Of a stretch of 64,000 nt of DNA, positions 53,251 to 64,000 are shown in pieces (the stretch's first letter is position 1; each line of letters opens with the position of its first letter). Source of the stretch: Augochlora pura (lineage: Eukaryota; Arthropoda; Insecta; Hymenoptera; Halictidae); assembly GCF_028453695.1 (NCBI RefSeq), contig NC_135781.1, positions 25,233,640-25,297,639 on the forward strand, given 5' to 3'. Both the position numbers and the translations under genes were made by a program. Under the pieces are notes generated by a model. It was not told where the DNA came from. It searched no databases and saw nothing but the letters and a program-made list of their open reading frames with translations.

Positions 53251-56200
53251 GACGCGCGTTTTCGGCGCCGATTCGACCGAGAAAAGCGTTCCTTAAGGAG
53301 CCGGACGCGACTGACTGGCACAAAGTGCCCATGCTTTGACGACTTCAGTTTCGGGCGAACGCTTTTCCACAGAAATCCTCTGTCGCGTGCTAAACGCCGG
53401 AAACTTGGCATTTGCAATTAGCTCGCGACACAAAAACGTCTGAGCTGCCCGACACTTTGAATTAGATGGCCTTGCGCGTAAGATGCAATTCGTTCCTTTG
53501 TGAAAAACTCTGCGGCCATTCCGCCATTTTATCCCGATATTGTAATTTCACTTGCTGTGTACGAAACATTTATCTGGAAATCGAGCAGTGCTTCGATTTT
53601 TAGCAATTCATTAGGCAGGTCCGTAACTAGAATCGTCTCGCCTGGAAACTCTGCGACTACGCAAACTGTAAATATGCAAAAATATTCCTCAAGGAAGTCT
53701 CGGCTCTTTAACATTTTAATTACCGGAAGCTCATTAATAGTCGCGTGTAAAGGAATCTGGATAATTTTCTTTTACATGACAATTTCGGTGAAAAATTTTT
53801 GTTCTTTTCTGAAAAACTGATATTGTCATATCAGAGAAGAATTGAATCAATAATTCGATGTACTTGGAAGCGGGTTATCGAGTTCTAATAAAAGAAACGA
53901 CGTTTTAAAATGTTCGAATTACATTTTCTCTGCATTATTTTATAACAATGCTAAACGCTGGGTGGTATGATTTGTATTATAATACATACTTCGGTAGAAA
54001 ATAGTACTTGAAAATATTTCCTAGAAATATTTCTATAGTATCGACAACTCTAAAAGGAAACAATCAGAAATCAATCGTTTCAAGTGATTTGGTACTTCTA
54101 GTGCCAAGTATGGATTTGCTGTTATTTTTGAAGAATTTCTTCTGCAATTTCTACACGTTGACGTTCGAATCGAGATGTCGCGCGTGCGGGAGAACTTGAA
54201 ATCGATCCTGAAACGTAATGAATATCGCACCGGTGATCGGTGGATACCGGTGAATGAATTTGAACAATAATTCATAAACGCGGTTCTCGTCGTTCGGTTC
54301 GATCGGGCGGACTTATCGCGGTCGGGCGCGGGCCTCGCGCGATTAGTTACATCAATTCTGGCAGCCGGTCGGGAATCCAGGTCAGCCTCCATGCTATTAG
54401 TCTTAGCCGAGGCTGTAAGAACTTCCAATGAAAAGATTACGGCAATTAACCTCGAGTTCTTGCTGCCCCGGGCTCGCCACCATTTCCTTCTTTTCGTGGT
54501 ACCGTTCCTCAGATGTAGGATGCTGGCTGGAAGCAACGCTTCACGATTAACTTGGGTGAAAAGATTGCTCGCGAGACAAGTAGTCGGTTTCGGCTATTTA
54601 AGTTGTTATCTATAAATGACGAGCATAGAGTAATAGAAAAATTACAATTTTTGTCTCGCGATAAATGTATTCGTTTTACTGCTCCGATTAAAATTTTCGT
54701 GCTACATTCTGTTAAATGTCAAACTATTTAGAACAATTTTGGAAGAACTCGCTGAAGGAAATTGTAGATGATTGATAAACTACATGCGAAGTTCTGTAAA
54801 ATTGGTCTGCACGGATGAGAGTCTAAAAATGGTTGATTAAAAAGGAAGAAATGCTTGCGAAGAGAATTATTTGTAAGAATTTGCTTTGAATGAAGAGTTT
54901 GGATGCTTCAAGAGTCAAGTCTTAAATTATGTTCGGGAATATTCTAGAATGTTACCGAGCTTTGAAACTGTATAGAAGGAACGAATTTCGCCTATAAAAA
55001 TGACCAGGAAGGTTGCCATAGGAAAAGAATGAATTGCGTAGAGAGTGCAGTTTCGTATTTTGCAATTACGTAGCTTCATCAGGGAGGTGCCGATAACCGT
55101 GACCCTGTATAATATCGTCCAGCGAAACCTGGAAAGGATGGAAGTTAATTAAAATTGTTGGCGAAAGAGCCGAAAGTTTATAGGTTAATACCTTCGAATG
55201 CGACTGCCGCAGAATTCGCGGCGGCCGCGGATTTTTCGGCGTCCTCGAAACGCTCTCTGTTCACGCCTCTCTGTGCATCCGCATTGACGATCGGGACGCG
55301 TGACTCGCGATAACGCTCGCAACTTTTCCTAATTAAGTTTCTTGCATTGTCACCCGCTGCTTGGTCTTGTCTGACGCGTGCACAACCTCGGGAAACTTGC
55401 TCGTGCACAGCCTCTGGAATCTGTCTGTCGTCTTTGTCTCCACCTGCTCGGTATTTCTTCTGTCAACACGCCCTGCCTGCGACGACGATACAGCTGCCCT
55501 TTTAGTCGAGCAAATTGCTTCGAATGGAAACCAGCCCGACGTCCCAGAAATATTTAATTGTTCAAGGATCGACAAGGGAGCAGAAACTTCTCTTCCAGCC
55601 ACGAACTATTTTGTCTTACTTCAAAATTATTAGACATTTGTTTCGTTCTTTTTTCTTTATTTTCGTGAAAGCAAAATCTTGCTTGTTCCGCGCGACTCAT
55701 AGTGGGTACATGCAAATAATAAATTCTGTTTAGCTGCATTGGAAGTTATTTATGACTCGACCTCATCACTGGCGTGCATTTTTTCATAAAAATGAAAAGA
55801 TCGCATTTATTTAGATTTTTGTAAGGTTGTTATTATAAAACTTGCTCCGAGAACGAAAATTTATTCAAGCATTACCCATGAATGAGTCTCTAAAGTTTGC
55901 AGAATTATAAAATACGAAAACGGTCATTTCGAACAAGGTAGGTTCAATGTTAAAGCGTTAAGCAACCGTTAGAGAATCGAGCTGATTTCAAGGTAGAATC
56001 TTCCGAAAAATTCTTTGCCGCCAGATTGGTTGGAGAAGTTTCAAAGGAACTCCGTCAGTCGATTCGCGCTTTGGTAAAGCTCCTCGAAACAACAGTTTGA
56101 ACTCGCGCGCTTCGACAAGACAAGCACTTTCGCGAAGATGCCGGGAGTAGCAACGAACGTTCCTATCTCACGAAAATATTCCGGTTCGCGAGGAGCTGTC

Positions 56201-56626
56201 TCGGAGCACACCTGAAACCTCTGTTCCGGGCTTATTGAAACGGCTGATCAAATATTTTTGAGCGTTAGTTTCCCGGAATCACGCGACCGGGTTTTATGCT
56301 CGTGCCTGTCGGGGGAAGTTGCGCCTCGAAACTTCCAGGAAAACCGAGCTCTACTGGTCGGCGTGATCCGTTCGAATTGCACGTTTCGATGTTGCGTTCG
56401 ACGTCGCAGCGCGTTTTCAATTCTATTTTAAAGCGCATTAATCACCGCGCCATTAAACGTCGTCCGCGGGTTCATTAGTTTGACGTTATTAATAGTCTTA
56501 TCGATGACCCTCTAATCTCCAAGCCGAGCACGCTTAATGGCGTTAGAAGTTCGTGTCGGTGTGCACACGGACTGACCTAAAAACGGGGGCGTACCCGACC
56601 AGAGGGACAGAGAGTGTGCGCGCTCG

Positions 56627-56670
56627 TGAGAGAGAAAGAGAGAGAGAGGGGGGGGAGAGAAAGAGAGAGG
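56627..56670. repeat. GA microsatellite with G-run
   Basis: GA units interrupted by GGGGGGGG. Confidence 0.85.
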
Positions 56671-57436
56671 ACAAAACGCAAGAAAAATGTGAAAAGCAAA
56701 TTCTAGAGCACGTAGTCGGCAATCAAAATGTTCACCGTATAGTTAGTGAAACACGAGCCACCCATCCCACGGAATATTGTAATATTTACTTGGCAAGTGC
56801 ACGGAAAGTTTGTTCACCCCCAACCCACCGCCAATTCCCCGCGCAGAAATCCTCCCCGGGGATTCCCGTTCGAGCCAGTCCCCATGGGTTTGATCGGGAA
56901 CGCGCGCGCAGATTGCTGTTTGCGTTTGCTTTTTCGCGGCTCGCCGAAGAAACTTCGTGTCCCGGCAGATCCGCTTGGGGGGCGACGGGGGGTGGGGGAT
57001 GTAGAATTTGCCGGAGGAACGCTGGCCCCGGCTGGGTGGTTTCCACGCTGCGGTCCATAAATATCCTAACAAAGTCGGATAAGTAGCGCGTTAATGCCGC
57101 GCCGACTGCGCTTTGTTCTGCGAATTTTCATCCTCCCACCCTCCCCACCCCCCTGCTCTTCCTTGGTTTAATACCAATGCAAATTTGTATTTCTCCGCGG
57201 CTCTGGAAAGTGTGCATTTCCAACCGTCGAGGTTAACTTTCGGCCGAGCTTTCATCGTTCGTCAAATGGTACAGCGGAATTTTAATCTTCCTAATAGGCA
57301 GCCCCGAGTTATTAGCTTCTTGTGTCAGGACCGATAGGGTTTACGTCGCTTTTGGAAAGTTGCCTCGAAAATGCGTAGGCAAATATACGCACGTAACAGC
57401 GTGAATCGATGTAGTCGTGGCAATCGAGAAAATCGT

Positions 57437-57650
57437 TGATATTATATATAATGTATGCATTGTACGCTCTATATATACAATATTGTGTGCTCTATATATG
57501 TACTGTATTCTCGATATATGCATTGTATACCCTCTCTCTATACGTATATATTGTATACGCTATATATCTATTGCGTATTCTATACATGTATTGTGTACTC
57601 TCCATATATATTGCATACTCAATATCAATCATCCATTATGTACTCAATGT
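57437..57650. repeat. Degenerate tandem array, roughly 21-bp unit
   Basis: About nine diverged copies of an RTATTGTATACTCTATATAT-like unit. Three frames stay open through it and read as Tyr/Ile/Cys-rich peptides, an artefact of the repeat. Confidence 0.75.
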
Positions 57651-58332
57651 TCATACATCTCAGCATAAAATAATAATGAATGCGTTTCTTCTTATAATCG
57701 TTTTACGGAACGAGTCTTGCCATTTCGGGCGCAATTAACAAAACGCATGTCGAATAAGGCATATTAAACTTTTTTATTCGATAACATATAATGTTGGGAA
57801 GATAAAAAATGTATTACGTGTTATTCGATAAATGTACAGTTAATTGCGCCTGAAAAACAAACGAAAGCCACAGCAATTCATCGGGCCATAGTAATCGGAT
57901 CGACTACCCTACAATATTGGTATTTTGAAGCTGCCTTGATCACCGCAAATCAGACTGCAGAAACACTTAATTGAATCGGCCGAAGTGTCCAGAAAGTTTC
58001 GACAGGTGACCGTCGAAGCCGCCGCGCCGGGAGCCGTGGGAGACAGGTAGCTGGACGGGTCCGCGACACGCGCAGCGGAATCGCGCCGATCAGTTTGTTT
58101 TAATTACTCGCCGTCGGAATTGCGATCGATCCAATCGAACGTGCACCCCGCGGCCTCACCACCAATCATCGTCATCGTCGTCAGCCTCGTAATTACTACG
58201 GACTGCGACGGCACTTGTTATCGCTCGACGCGAGCTTTCGTTCCGCTCTGCTCCGCTCTACCCACTCCCGCAAACGCTTGCGAGATGTTCGCGAACCCTG
58301 GGCAGAAAAGAAAGGGCAGCAGCTACCTAGAT

Positions 58333-58362
58333 AGAAAGAGAGAAAGGGAGAGGGAGAAAGGA
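58333..58362. repeat. GA-rich purine repeat
   Basis: A GAAAGAGAGAAAGGGAGAGG-like imperfect run, about 80 bp before the CT run of opposite strand bias. Confidence 0.75.
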
Positions 58363-58442
58363 GGTCCCTATCAATCGAAGGTCGCAATTATTCGAGGCGA
58401 TCGAAACTTACTTTTTCAAGGATCTCGATTCGTCTTTTTCTT

Positions 58443-58444
<2 letters not shown>

Positions 58445-58489
<45 letters not shown>
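58445..58489. repeat. CT microsatellite
   Basis: About 22 uninterrupted CT units. Confidence 0.95.
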
Positions 58490-58493
<4 letters not shown>

Positions 58494-59478
58494 TACCTCC
58501 AACGAGCTTATCTTTTTCTATCCTGCCTCGCGGTCTCTCTTTTTGTTCTCCTTTTTCTTGCTCTTCTTCTACGCCCTGTGCTTTCCCTTCGCTCGTTAAT
58601 CGAGCGACCTTCGGCCTGGCTTTCGTAGCCGCGTGCTGCCGGTGGAACGTATTCACTCACTTTTTTCGCCAGTGCGATAACCTTTCGCGTCGCCGCAAAA
58701 ACTTTCGGTTTAATTTGATAACGGTCATGTTTATTCCATGACGCTCGTTTGGTAGCAGTTTACCGAGTCGCGAGTCGAAGGTACCGATATTGTTGTGGGA
58801 ATTCTTGCAAAGAAAATTGCAAGTTACTCTTGTACAATTTCTCGTGTACAGTTACTCTTGTAATAGTGTTCTTAAACTCTTACTCTTAATGTCGGCCTCG
58901 GAATAAAGACATTATATCTTTAATTCACTAAATATATGAATATTATTCATTTCGTTACACTTTTATAAAAGTCTAAGAATAAAAATCGAAACGTAGTCGT
59001 ACGAAAACAAACGAAGACATATCTGAAAGAAATCTTAGTGCAATGGGTTAAATAAATACTTAAATTAGAATTAGCTTCACGGGATGATTTTGTACAATAC
59101 AGTCATATTTAAATATTTTTCTGCAGATTCTTTTAGTTCAAATAAAGTGCTGTTAAACTGTTCAACATGTTAATGATTAATAATAGACGCGTTAAGTTTG
59201 TCAAAAATAGCAGAGGTTGATATTCTTTTAAAATTTTTAGGGTTCTAAGTTGATCGATAAACAATGAGAGCTACATTCTTTGAGCATCGCAGGGGTGACA
59301 GATTTTCAGAACGCTTCCGGCGCAAATGTAATGAAATTTGCAACAATTTGGTGCCGAAAGTTGGTTTTCGTGAGTCATGTTTGTTCCATCGACAGCGCAT
59401 TTCCGGACGCGACACGGCCTGATCTCGATGTGCACAATGATCTCTATCGATGTGAAAACGCTTCCTGCGTGCATCCGC

Positions 59479-59572
59479 ATATATGTATACATATATGTAT
59501 ACGTATTTGTGTATATATATGTATATGTATGTACAGCCGTGTGCAATCGTACGTGTGCGTGTGTGTGCGTGT
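59479..59572. repeat. ATATGT and GT microsatellite
   Basis: (ATATGTATAC)n-like alternation passing into a GTGCGTGT run, about 90 bp upstream of the candidate microexon. Confidence 0.85.
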
Positions 59573-59659
59573 TGCCTAGCGAAATCACTAGCCGCCAACA
59601 AAAACAACTACTCGATTGTCGTTACTGTGATTTTGTAACTGGGTGTTTCTTGCTTGCAG

Positions 59660-59683
59660 CACCAGAGCGCCGCCCAGGCATTG
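59660..59683 (+). CDS. Nckx30C: Candidate 24-nt microexon of Nckx30C
   Basis: Twenty-four bases lie between a strong acceptor (GTTTCTTGCTTGCAG, AG at 59658-59659) and a strong donor (TTG|GTGAGT, GT at 59684). The length is a multiple of three and fits the phase-0 donor at 35560. It would add eight residues, HQSAAQAL, after MPS at the start of the large cytoplasmic loop. That loop is the variable, alternatively spliced part of NCKX proteins. A TGC word just before the acceptor and a long TTTC/TTC tract just after the donor are typical of regulated neural microexons. There is no other support from the sequence, and a chance splice-site pair cannot be excluded. Confidence 0.5.
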
Positions 59684-61234
59684 GTGAGTCGCATGTCCCT
59701 ATCTTTCTTTCTTTCTTTCTTTTCCTTTTCTTCTTCTTCTTCTTCTTCTACATGTACTTCGCGATGGCACACAACTTCCGGTTGCTATACTTACGCCATT
59801 AATACGCCGATCGTGAATGACAGCTGTCCACAATACTCTGCTTAATTGTGTTTGACACTAGGTGGTAGGTGACATTATAATTGTACATTTATGCGAAATT
59901 TATTTAATACGTTTGATCAGGCTTCGTAAAAGACAATGTTATGCCAAGAAAGTGCCGAAGATTTAAATTTTCTGGAGGGAAGAGAAAATACTGTTATCTT
60001 CAAGCTATTAACAAAGTTTGATTCATTTTGACAGTTACATGTAATTAAGATTACAATAGCTTGGAAACAAAATAAAGTTCTTTTTTATTTCTTACATGAA
60101 TAAATTTATGAAGAAGAAATGTTGTAGAAAGTACTGAAGTATTGATTCTTTAAACCAGCAAGCACTCTAAGTATCAAACTATCGTAAATAGCTTAGGGAT
60201 GTCAAGATATAGAGAATATTAAAAACATTGAAATATATTTCTTTAAGATCGTGTTTTAAGTTTTTTATTAAGAACTATTGCAAAAATTGTTATTTTGTGA
60301 TATTTCAAGTAAGCTATTATGAAAGTCACGATATTTACGATCCATATATTCTCACATTGTCTTTTACAAAATCGACGTTGAACATAGAAGCAATGCCATC
60401 TCCATTATTTATAACTATTTATCAGGAGACGTACCTAAGTGGTAAAAAGACATAATTTCCGAATTTGGGCACTTACAATGTTTTCTACAAACACGTCTGA
60501 ATTGTCTCATTGTACAAACTTGCAAAAATATTGGCGAGACAAGTTTTTGAAAGCCGAAGTATTGTGAACAGTTGTCGCAGTTTCGCAGTGGATACCAGGC
60601 CTCTTATTTCGAAAGGGAGGCGTCTCTTCCTCCGAGATCTTCGACAAATATCGAGGAGAGACCTGGTGACCCAGCGCCGGTTATGGTCCTCGAAACGGCC
60701 ATTTGTCGCGCGTAACTCTAGCAACCCAGAACACGAACTTGCATGATTCTGTGTACTTTGCCACGTCGTGTGCCTTTGATCGATGTTCGCGGCCCTAACT
60801 GCCGAAACCGCCGGCGTTCCGAGAGTCCTCAGCCTCTTCAGGGTTTGCCGGAGTCCTGCCGAAGGATACGTGACTCCGGGACACCTTGCAGATCAGGCTG
60901 GAGCATCGGCGGATCTGGACTTCGAAACTCGACACTTTGATCGCCTAGTTCGTGACCTCGAATCCAAAACTGTGGTTCATTTTTGGAAAGTGGTCCTCGA
61001 GCAGTCGGCTACGTACACGCGTGGCAATCAAAGTGTTCGATTACTCGAATTGGCCAGGTGCCAAGCGATTCAAACCCCTTCATCGAATTTACACCTTCTC
61101 GCTTTGGACGATTGTTATGAATGATTCACCGAGGAGTATTTTCCTCTTCGTTTCTTTGTACTCCTTGGATCGTCTTCGGTGATCTTCCAGAGGGAGCGAG
61201 GTGTGAATTTGAATTAACATTGATCATTTATTAT
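59684..61234 (+). other. Intronic or intergenic stretch after the microexon
   Basis: AT-rich to about 60500, then a more balanced block (60540-61190) with frames of 75-113 residues on +, none with a recognisable domain. No further exchanger exon was seen. Confidence 0.45.
59702..59750 (+). repeat. TTTC and TTC microsatellite after the microexon donor
   Basis: About five TTTC units, then about six TTC units, beginning 18 bp beyond the donor. This could act as an intronic pyrimidine-tract binding site. Confidence 0.85.
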
Positions 61235-61545
61235 TTAAGGGGTTGTTGCAAAAGCAGTTCCGCTTTCGGAAAAGCGAAATTACTTTTGCAATAACCCGAC
61301 GGAGTAGAGGCTTGTCCACGTTGTACCCAAGCAATTTTTCAGAGGATGCCGGAAGAGCGTTCTTCTGGGAGATTGTAATCTTGCATTGTAAACAGTAGAG
61401 GATTTAATAGAGATTTCATATGGAATCCTTAGAGATTAGAGTGTGATCCTTTGTAGAACGACAGAACTTACACTAGAGCCCTTTAGATAACAAAGGAATT
61501 GTCTGTAGAAAATGTGTAGCAATTAATCTCCAACAACCCCTTTAA
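61235..61545. mobile_element. Possible TTAA-bounded element
   Basis: TTAA followed by GGGGTTGTTG at the left (61235-61248) mirrors CAACAACCCCT followed by TTAA at the right (61531-61545). The arms differ by one extra base. TTAA-flanked short inverted repeats are a hallmark of piggyBac-type elements. There is no transposase inside, and the inverted repeat is short, so this is a tentative call. Confidence 0.4.
61240..61297. repeat. 58-bp palindrome (back-to-back transposon ends)
   Basis: GGGTTGTTGCAAAAGCAGTT and the reverse complement of the right half, GGGTTATTGCAAAAGTAATT, form an almost loop-free hairpin with about five mismatches per arm. The arm resembles a mariner-type TIR, so this may be two ends joined after loss of the whole interior. 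It also forms the left end of the possible TTAA element. Confidence 0.65.
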
Positions 61546-61549
61546 ATAT

Positions 61550-62350
61550 AGATTTGATTCCGATACTTCGACGCTCGCCAACAGATGGTCTCCTTTCCCG
61601 AGAGCTACCTGGCACGTTCCTGTTCGTATCTATACTGTCCTCAAACGTCCTACGAATATCTCCGCGTTTAGGGGAAGGCCCGCTAGGTAGCCAGAGTTCT
61701 TTAGCGGGCCTAGTGCAAGACACGCAGCCATCGGAAGAAGGGTAGGGGCCATTTTATCCTCCTCACTGTGGTTACCGATGCCAGCGCGATGGCATCTTCT
61801 ACAGATGGGATACTAGAGATATTATACAGGGTGTCCCATTTTTTAAGTTTCAAACTTTGTCAGTGTATTCTATGGCACAAAGTAGGAAAACAATGATATG
61901 TAAACATAGGTCATACAGAGCTTTGTTAAGAAGTTATAACAATAATTCGTTGCTTACCTAAGACTCTTAACAGTCCGCACTTGGCTTGATTTTACTGTAC
62001 GTCAACGACTATTGGGACCTTTAGCTAAAATACTAAATCTAACAAATCTTATTAAAACAATATTGTTGACATAAATAACAGCAATTTGGTTAGTATTCCT
62101 CTTTTGAATTTTTGTTATAACTTCTTAACAAAGTGCCATTAGACTTACTTTGTGCCATAGGATACACTGACAAAATTTGAACCTTAAAAACTGGACACCC
62201 TGTATATGCAACTGCTGTCCCTCGCTGCCGGTAGACGTGGCGCTGTAATACCTTATCAAAAGAAGACAGGTTTACACATCCTACTGTGCTCGTCGATCTC
62301 CTGGACTTCCGTGGTCGATTACAATCCAGACACTGAGTTCCTGAAATCTA
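61550..62350 (-). repeat. Inverted repeat copy A (left palindrome arm)
   Basis: Without its 380-bp insertion, this copy is about 420 bp. Its reverse complement aligns with copy B (62632-63720) along the full length. Shared blocks include TATTACAGCG/AATACAGCGA, GTTGCATA-ATATCTC, GGTAACCACRGT-AGGAGGAT, GGCCCCTA, TAGGCCCGYTARAGAACTCT and ACGTGCCAGGT. On the - strand at about 61523-61723 a frame of 66 residues remains open. The family is not identified. Confidence 0.75.
61825..62204. mobile_element. Fold-back MITE 1, inserted in copy A
   Basis: The 380-bp element begins TACAGGGTGTCCCATTTTTT, and its right end is the complement, TACAGGGTGTCCAGTTTTTA. Arms run 61825-61949 and 62106-62204 and share CTTTGTCAGTGTAT, CTATGGCACAAAGTA and TTGTTAAGAAGTTATAACAA. 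TA flanks both ends (61823-61824, 62205-62206). The interior has no coding sequence. The inverted copy B keeps the uninterrupted site GTTGCATACATATCTCC near 62774-62790. Confidence 0.88.
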
Positions 62351-62631
62351 CAGCGCCGTCATAAAAAAATCTACCAAAGCCATCTGGAAGCAGCAGTAAA
62401 GAACTGTCTGGGAGCCATTAAATCCAACATCATGCAGCAACACGATGCACACCGTCTACAGGCCGGGGCACACTTACTATCTCATATGACTTGGTTGCTG
62501 ATTCTTGATAGTGTACTGTCGATCTCTTCAAGACGCATGGCATGCAGGAGTAGTGATCTTGGAACCCACTGATGATATGGCCAACAGAGAGATCCGGACG
62601 TCTTGTTTGATCTTATTGAGACATCCACCTG

Positions 62632-63720
62632 GGGTTTCAAGAGCTCAGGGTCCTAGCATGCAAGCGTCCACTTGCAACGGAGTCTAGAGGATCGGTACGC
62701 TAGGTTATGTAACACCTATCTACTTTCGACAGGATAATACAGCGACCCGTCTATCGACTGCGAGAAGCAGTCGTTGCATACATATCTCCAGTGTCCACCT
62801 GAAGGTTTAGACTTCGATCGTGGAAATGGAAAAATGTCATCGCCTCGGAATTGGTAACCACGGTTAGGAGGATGAAAAGGCCCCTAACTTTTTCCGACGG
62901 GAGCGTTTCGTCCTAGGCCCGTTAGAGAACTCTAGCAATCTAGCGGACCCACTCCTAAGCGCAGGGGTTGAGAACGATATGACGACGATATATACAGGGT
63001 GTCCCGGAAATCGTAGTACAATCGGGCAGGGGGTGATTCTACATCGAAAAAGAAGAAAATATTTTGGTATAACATTTTTTCATCCGGTGCTCCATTTTCG
63101 TGATAATCGACTTCAAAGTTCGTTCAACTTGTAAACGATTTGATACAATTTGCTTGTCGTGTATTTTACTGCTCCGCTTGTCTCAGTCCGGGACAGTGTT
63201 TACAAACAGTGATAATTGTGCGGTTGAAACGTTAAACATTTGTTACACATTTGGAAAATAAGATTACTGAGGCACTCGAAAAATGAAAAAGCAATAACAG
63301 CTTACAATCTGTCCAGATGTCATTAATTCATCGAGCAAACATATGTATCCAGCAACGAGGAGGAGCATTGTGATAGTAAGTAGTATAAAAGAATATAAAA
63401 TGAGTAATCAGTAGACACACATTCTGTTGTTTCAACCGCACAATTATCACTGTTTGTGAACACTGAAATACACGACAAGCAGTTTGTATCAAATCGTTTA
63501 CAAGTTGAACGAACTTTGAAGTCGATTATCACGAAAACGGAGCGCCGGATGAAAAAATGTTATACCAAAATATCTTCTTCTTTTTCGATGTAGAATCACC
63601 CCCTGCCGGATTGTACTACGATTTCCGGGACACCCTGCACAGATGGAGACGTGCCAGGTTAGCTTTCGGAAAAGGTATCTATCTGCTGGAAAATGTCGAA
63701 AGTATCCATCACAAACTAAA
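62632..63720 (+). repeat. Inverted repeat copy B (right palindrome arm)
   Basis: Without its 647-bp insertion, about 440 bp. It is inverted relative to copy A, with a spacer of about 280 bp between them (62351-62631). One frame (RPVREL, stop, then QSSGPTPKR) parallels the frame RPAKELWLPSGPSPKR in copy A, so the family once coded for protein, and copy B is decayed by a stop and a frameshift. The short perfect hairpin CGACTGC-GAGAA-GCAGTCG lies at about 62756-62774. Confidence 0.75.
62993..63639. mobile_element. Fold-back MITE 2, inserted in copy B
   Basis: The 647-bp element begins TACAGGGTGTCCCGGAAATC and ends with the near-exact inverted copy. Arms 62993-63230 and 63429-63639 are highly similar over about 210 bp, apart from an insert of about 27 bp in the left arm (about 63168-63194). 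TA precedes the left end, and the right flank reads CA, a likely mutated TA. The loop (63231-63428) carries no recognised protein. Copy A keeps an empty equivalent near 61609-61643 (AGTATAGATACG in the copy A orientation). Confidence 0.88.
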
Positions 63721-64000
63721 GAGAACTGAATTAAACGAAGTTCGGTAATGCGTACACGGAGCATGTGTCAGACTATCGCTCCATGAAATGCGCGGTGAAC
63801 AAAGAGGAAAAAAGCATAAATGATCCGCTTCCAGTACAATATTACAGCTGCGGGCTATTTCACGTCAAATGATAACACTCCGTATACACATGCTCCTGGA
63901 TTTTGTATAAAATTGCATAGCGATGGTGGAGCTACGCGTGCCGTGCAAAAATCGATACCCGGTCCCTCGACGTAGCTCGAACTTTCAAAATTTATTTGCA
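63721..64000. other. Non-coding end of window
   Basis: No gene recognised. An 11-base GGAGCATGTGT word near 63758 recurs inverted near 63890. The sequence runs off the window. Confidence 0.5.

Larger units (their letters stand above)
35566..59659 (+). other. Putative long intron 1 of Nckx30C
   Basis: About 24.1 kb lie between the donor at 35560 and the candidate microexon at 59660. I see no second exchanger exon with recognisable family similarity. Content is CpG-rich patches (about 36700-37350, 38260-38830, 41050-42000, 49300-49850, 53000-53400) between AT-rich DNA, plus the repeats and mobile elements listed separately. Open frames of 60-180 residues here (for example 38264-38818, 41730-42074, 42424-42717, 44822-45094 on +) have no domain. 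If the microexon is wrong, the intron simply continues past 64000. Confidence 0.55.

Overview
This is a eukaryotic window, almost certainly from an insect and probably from Hymenoptera (ant, bee or wasp). The evidence is one recognisable gene fragment of animal NCKX/Nckx30C type, very long introns, alternating AT-rich and CpG-rich blocks, many CT/GA microsatellites, and mariner-type elements or remnants. The order is inferred; only the insect-type exchanger and the mobile elements are read directly. No bacterial operon, tRNA, rRNA or CRISPR was seen.

Layout. Positions 1-32400 are mostly non-coding, with microsatellites, an internally deleted mariner (4932-5482), a fold-back mariner derivative (8502-8897), a miRNA-like hairpin (15004-15077), one orphan exon-like segment on + (17863-17970), a degenerate minisatellite (18325-18660), a CpG-rich island (about 21640-23260) and another degenerate array (27640-28110). 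From about 32450 to 34659 lies a strongly purine-biased GC-rich leader. It runs into the only confident coding exon, 34660-35559 on +. That exon is the N-terminal 300 residues of a K+-dependent Na+/Ca2+ exchanger: signal peptide, glycosylated extracellular stretch, alpha-1 repeat and about five membrane segments. It ends at a canonical GTAAGT donor.

The rest of the window is best read as intron of this gene. A candidate 24-nt in-frame microexon sits at 59660-59683 after a 24.1-kb intron. The exons for most of the cytoplasmic loop and for the alpha-2 repeat are not visible and should lie beyond 64000. The long intron holds a 79-bp mini-mariner (44502-44580), a CpG-rich exon-like island (48170-48560) and several degenerate tandem arrays.

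The most striking structure is in the last 2.5 kb. An imperfect palindrome (about 61550-63720) is made of two inverted copies of one repeat family. Each copy is interrupted by a different TA-flanked fold-back element starting TACAGGGTGTCC, and each copy preserves the empty site for the insertion in the other. Beside it lies a TTAA-bounded segment with a 58-bp palindrome.

Limits: all calls come from reading the sequence. Exon calls other than 34660-35559 are predictions without transcript evidence, and repeat family names are by resemblance.
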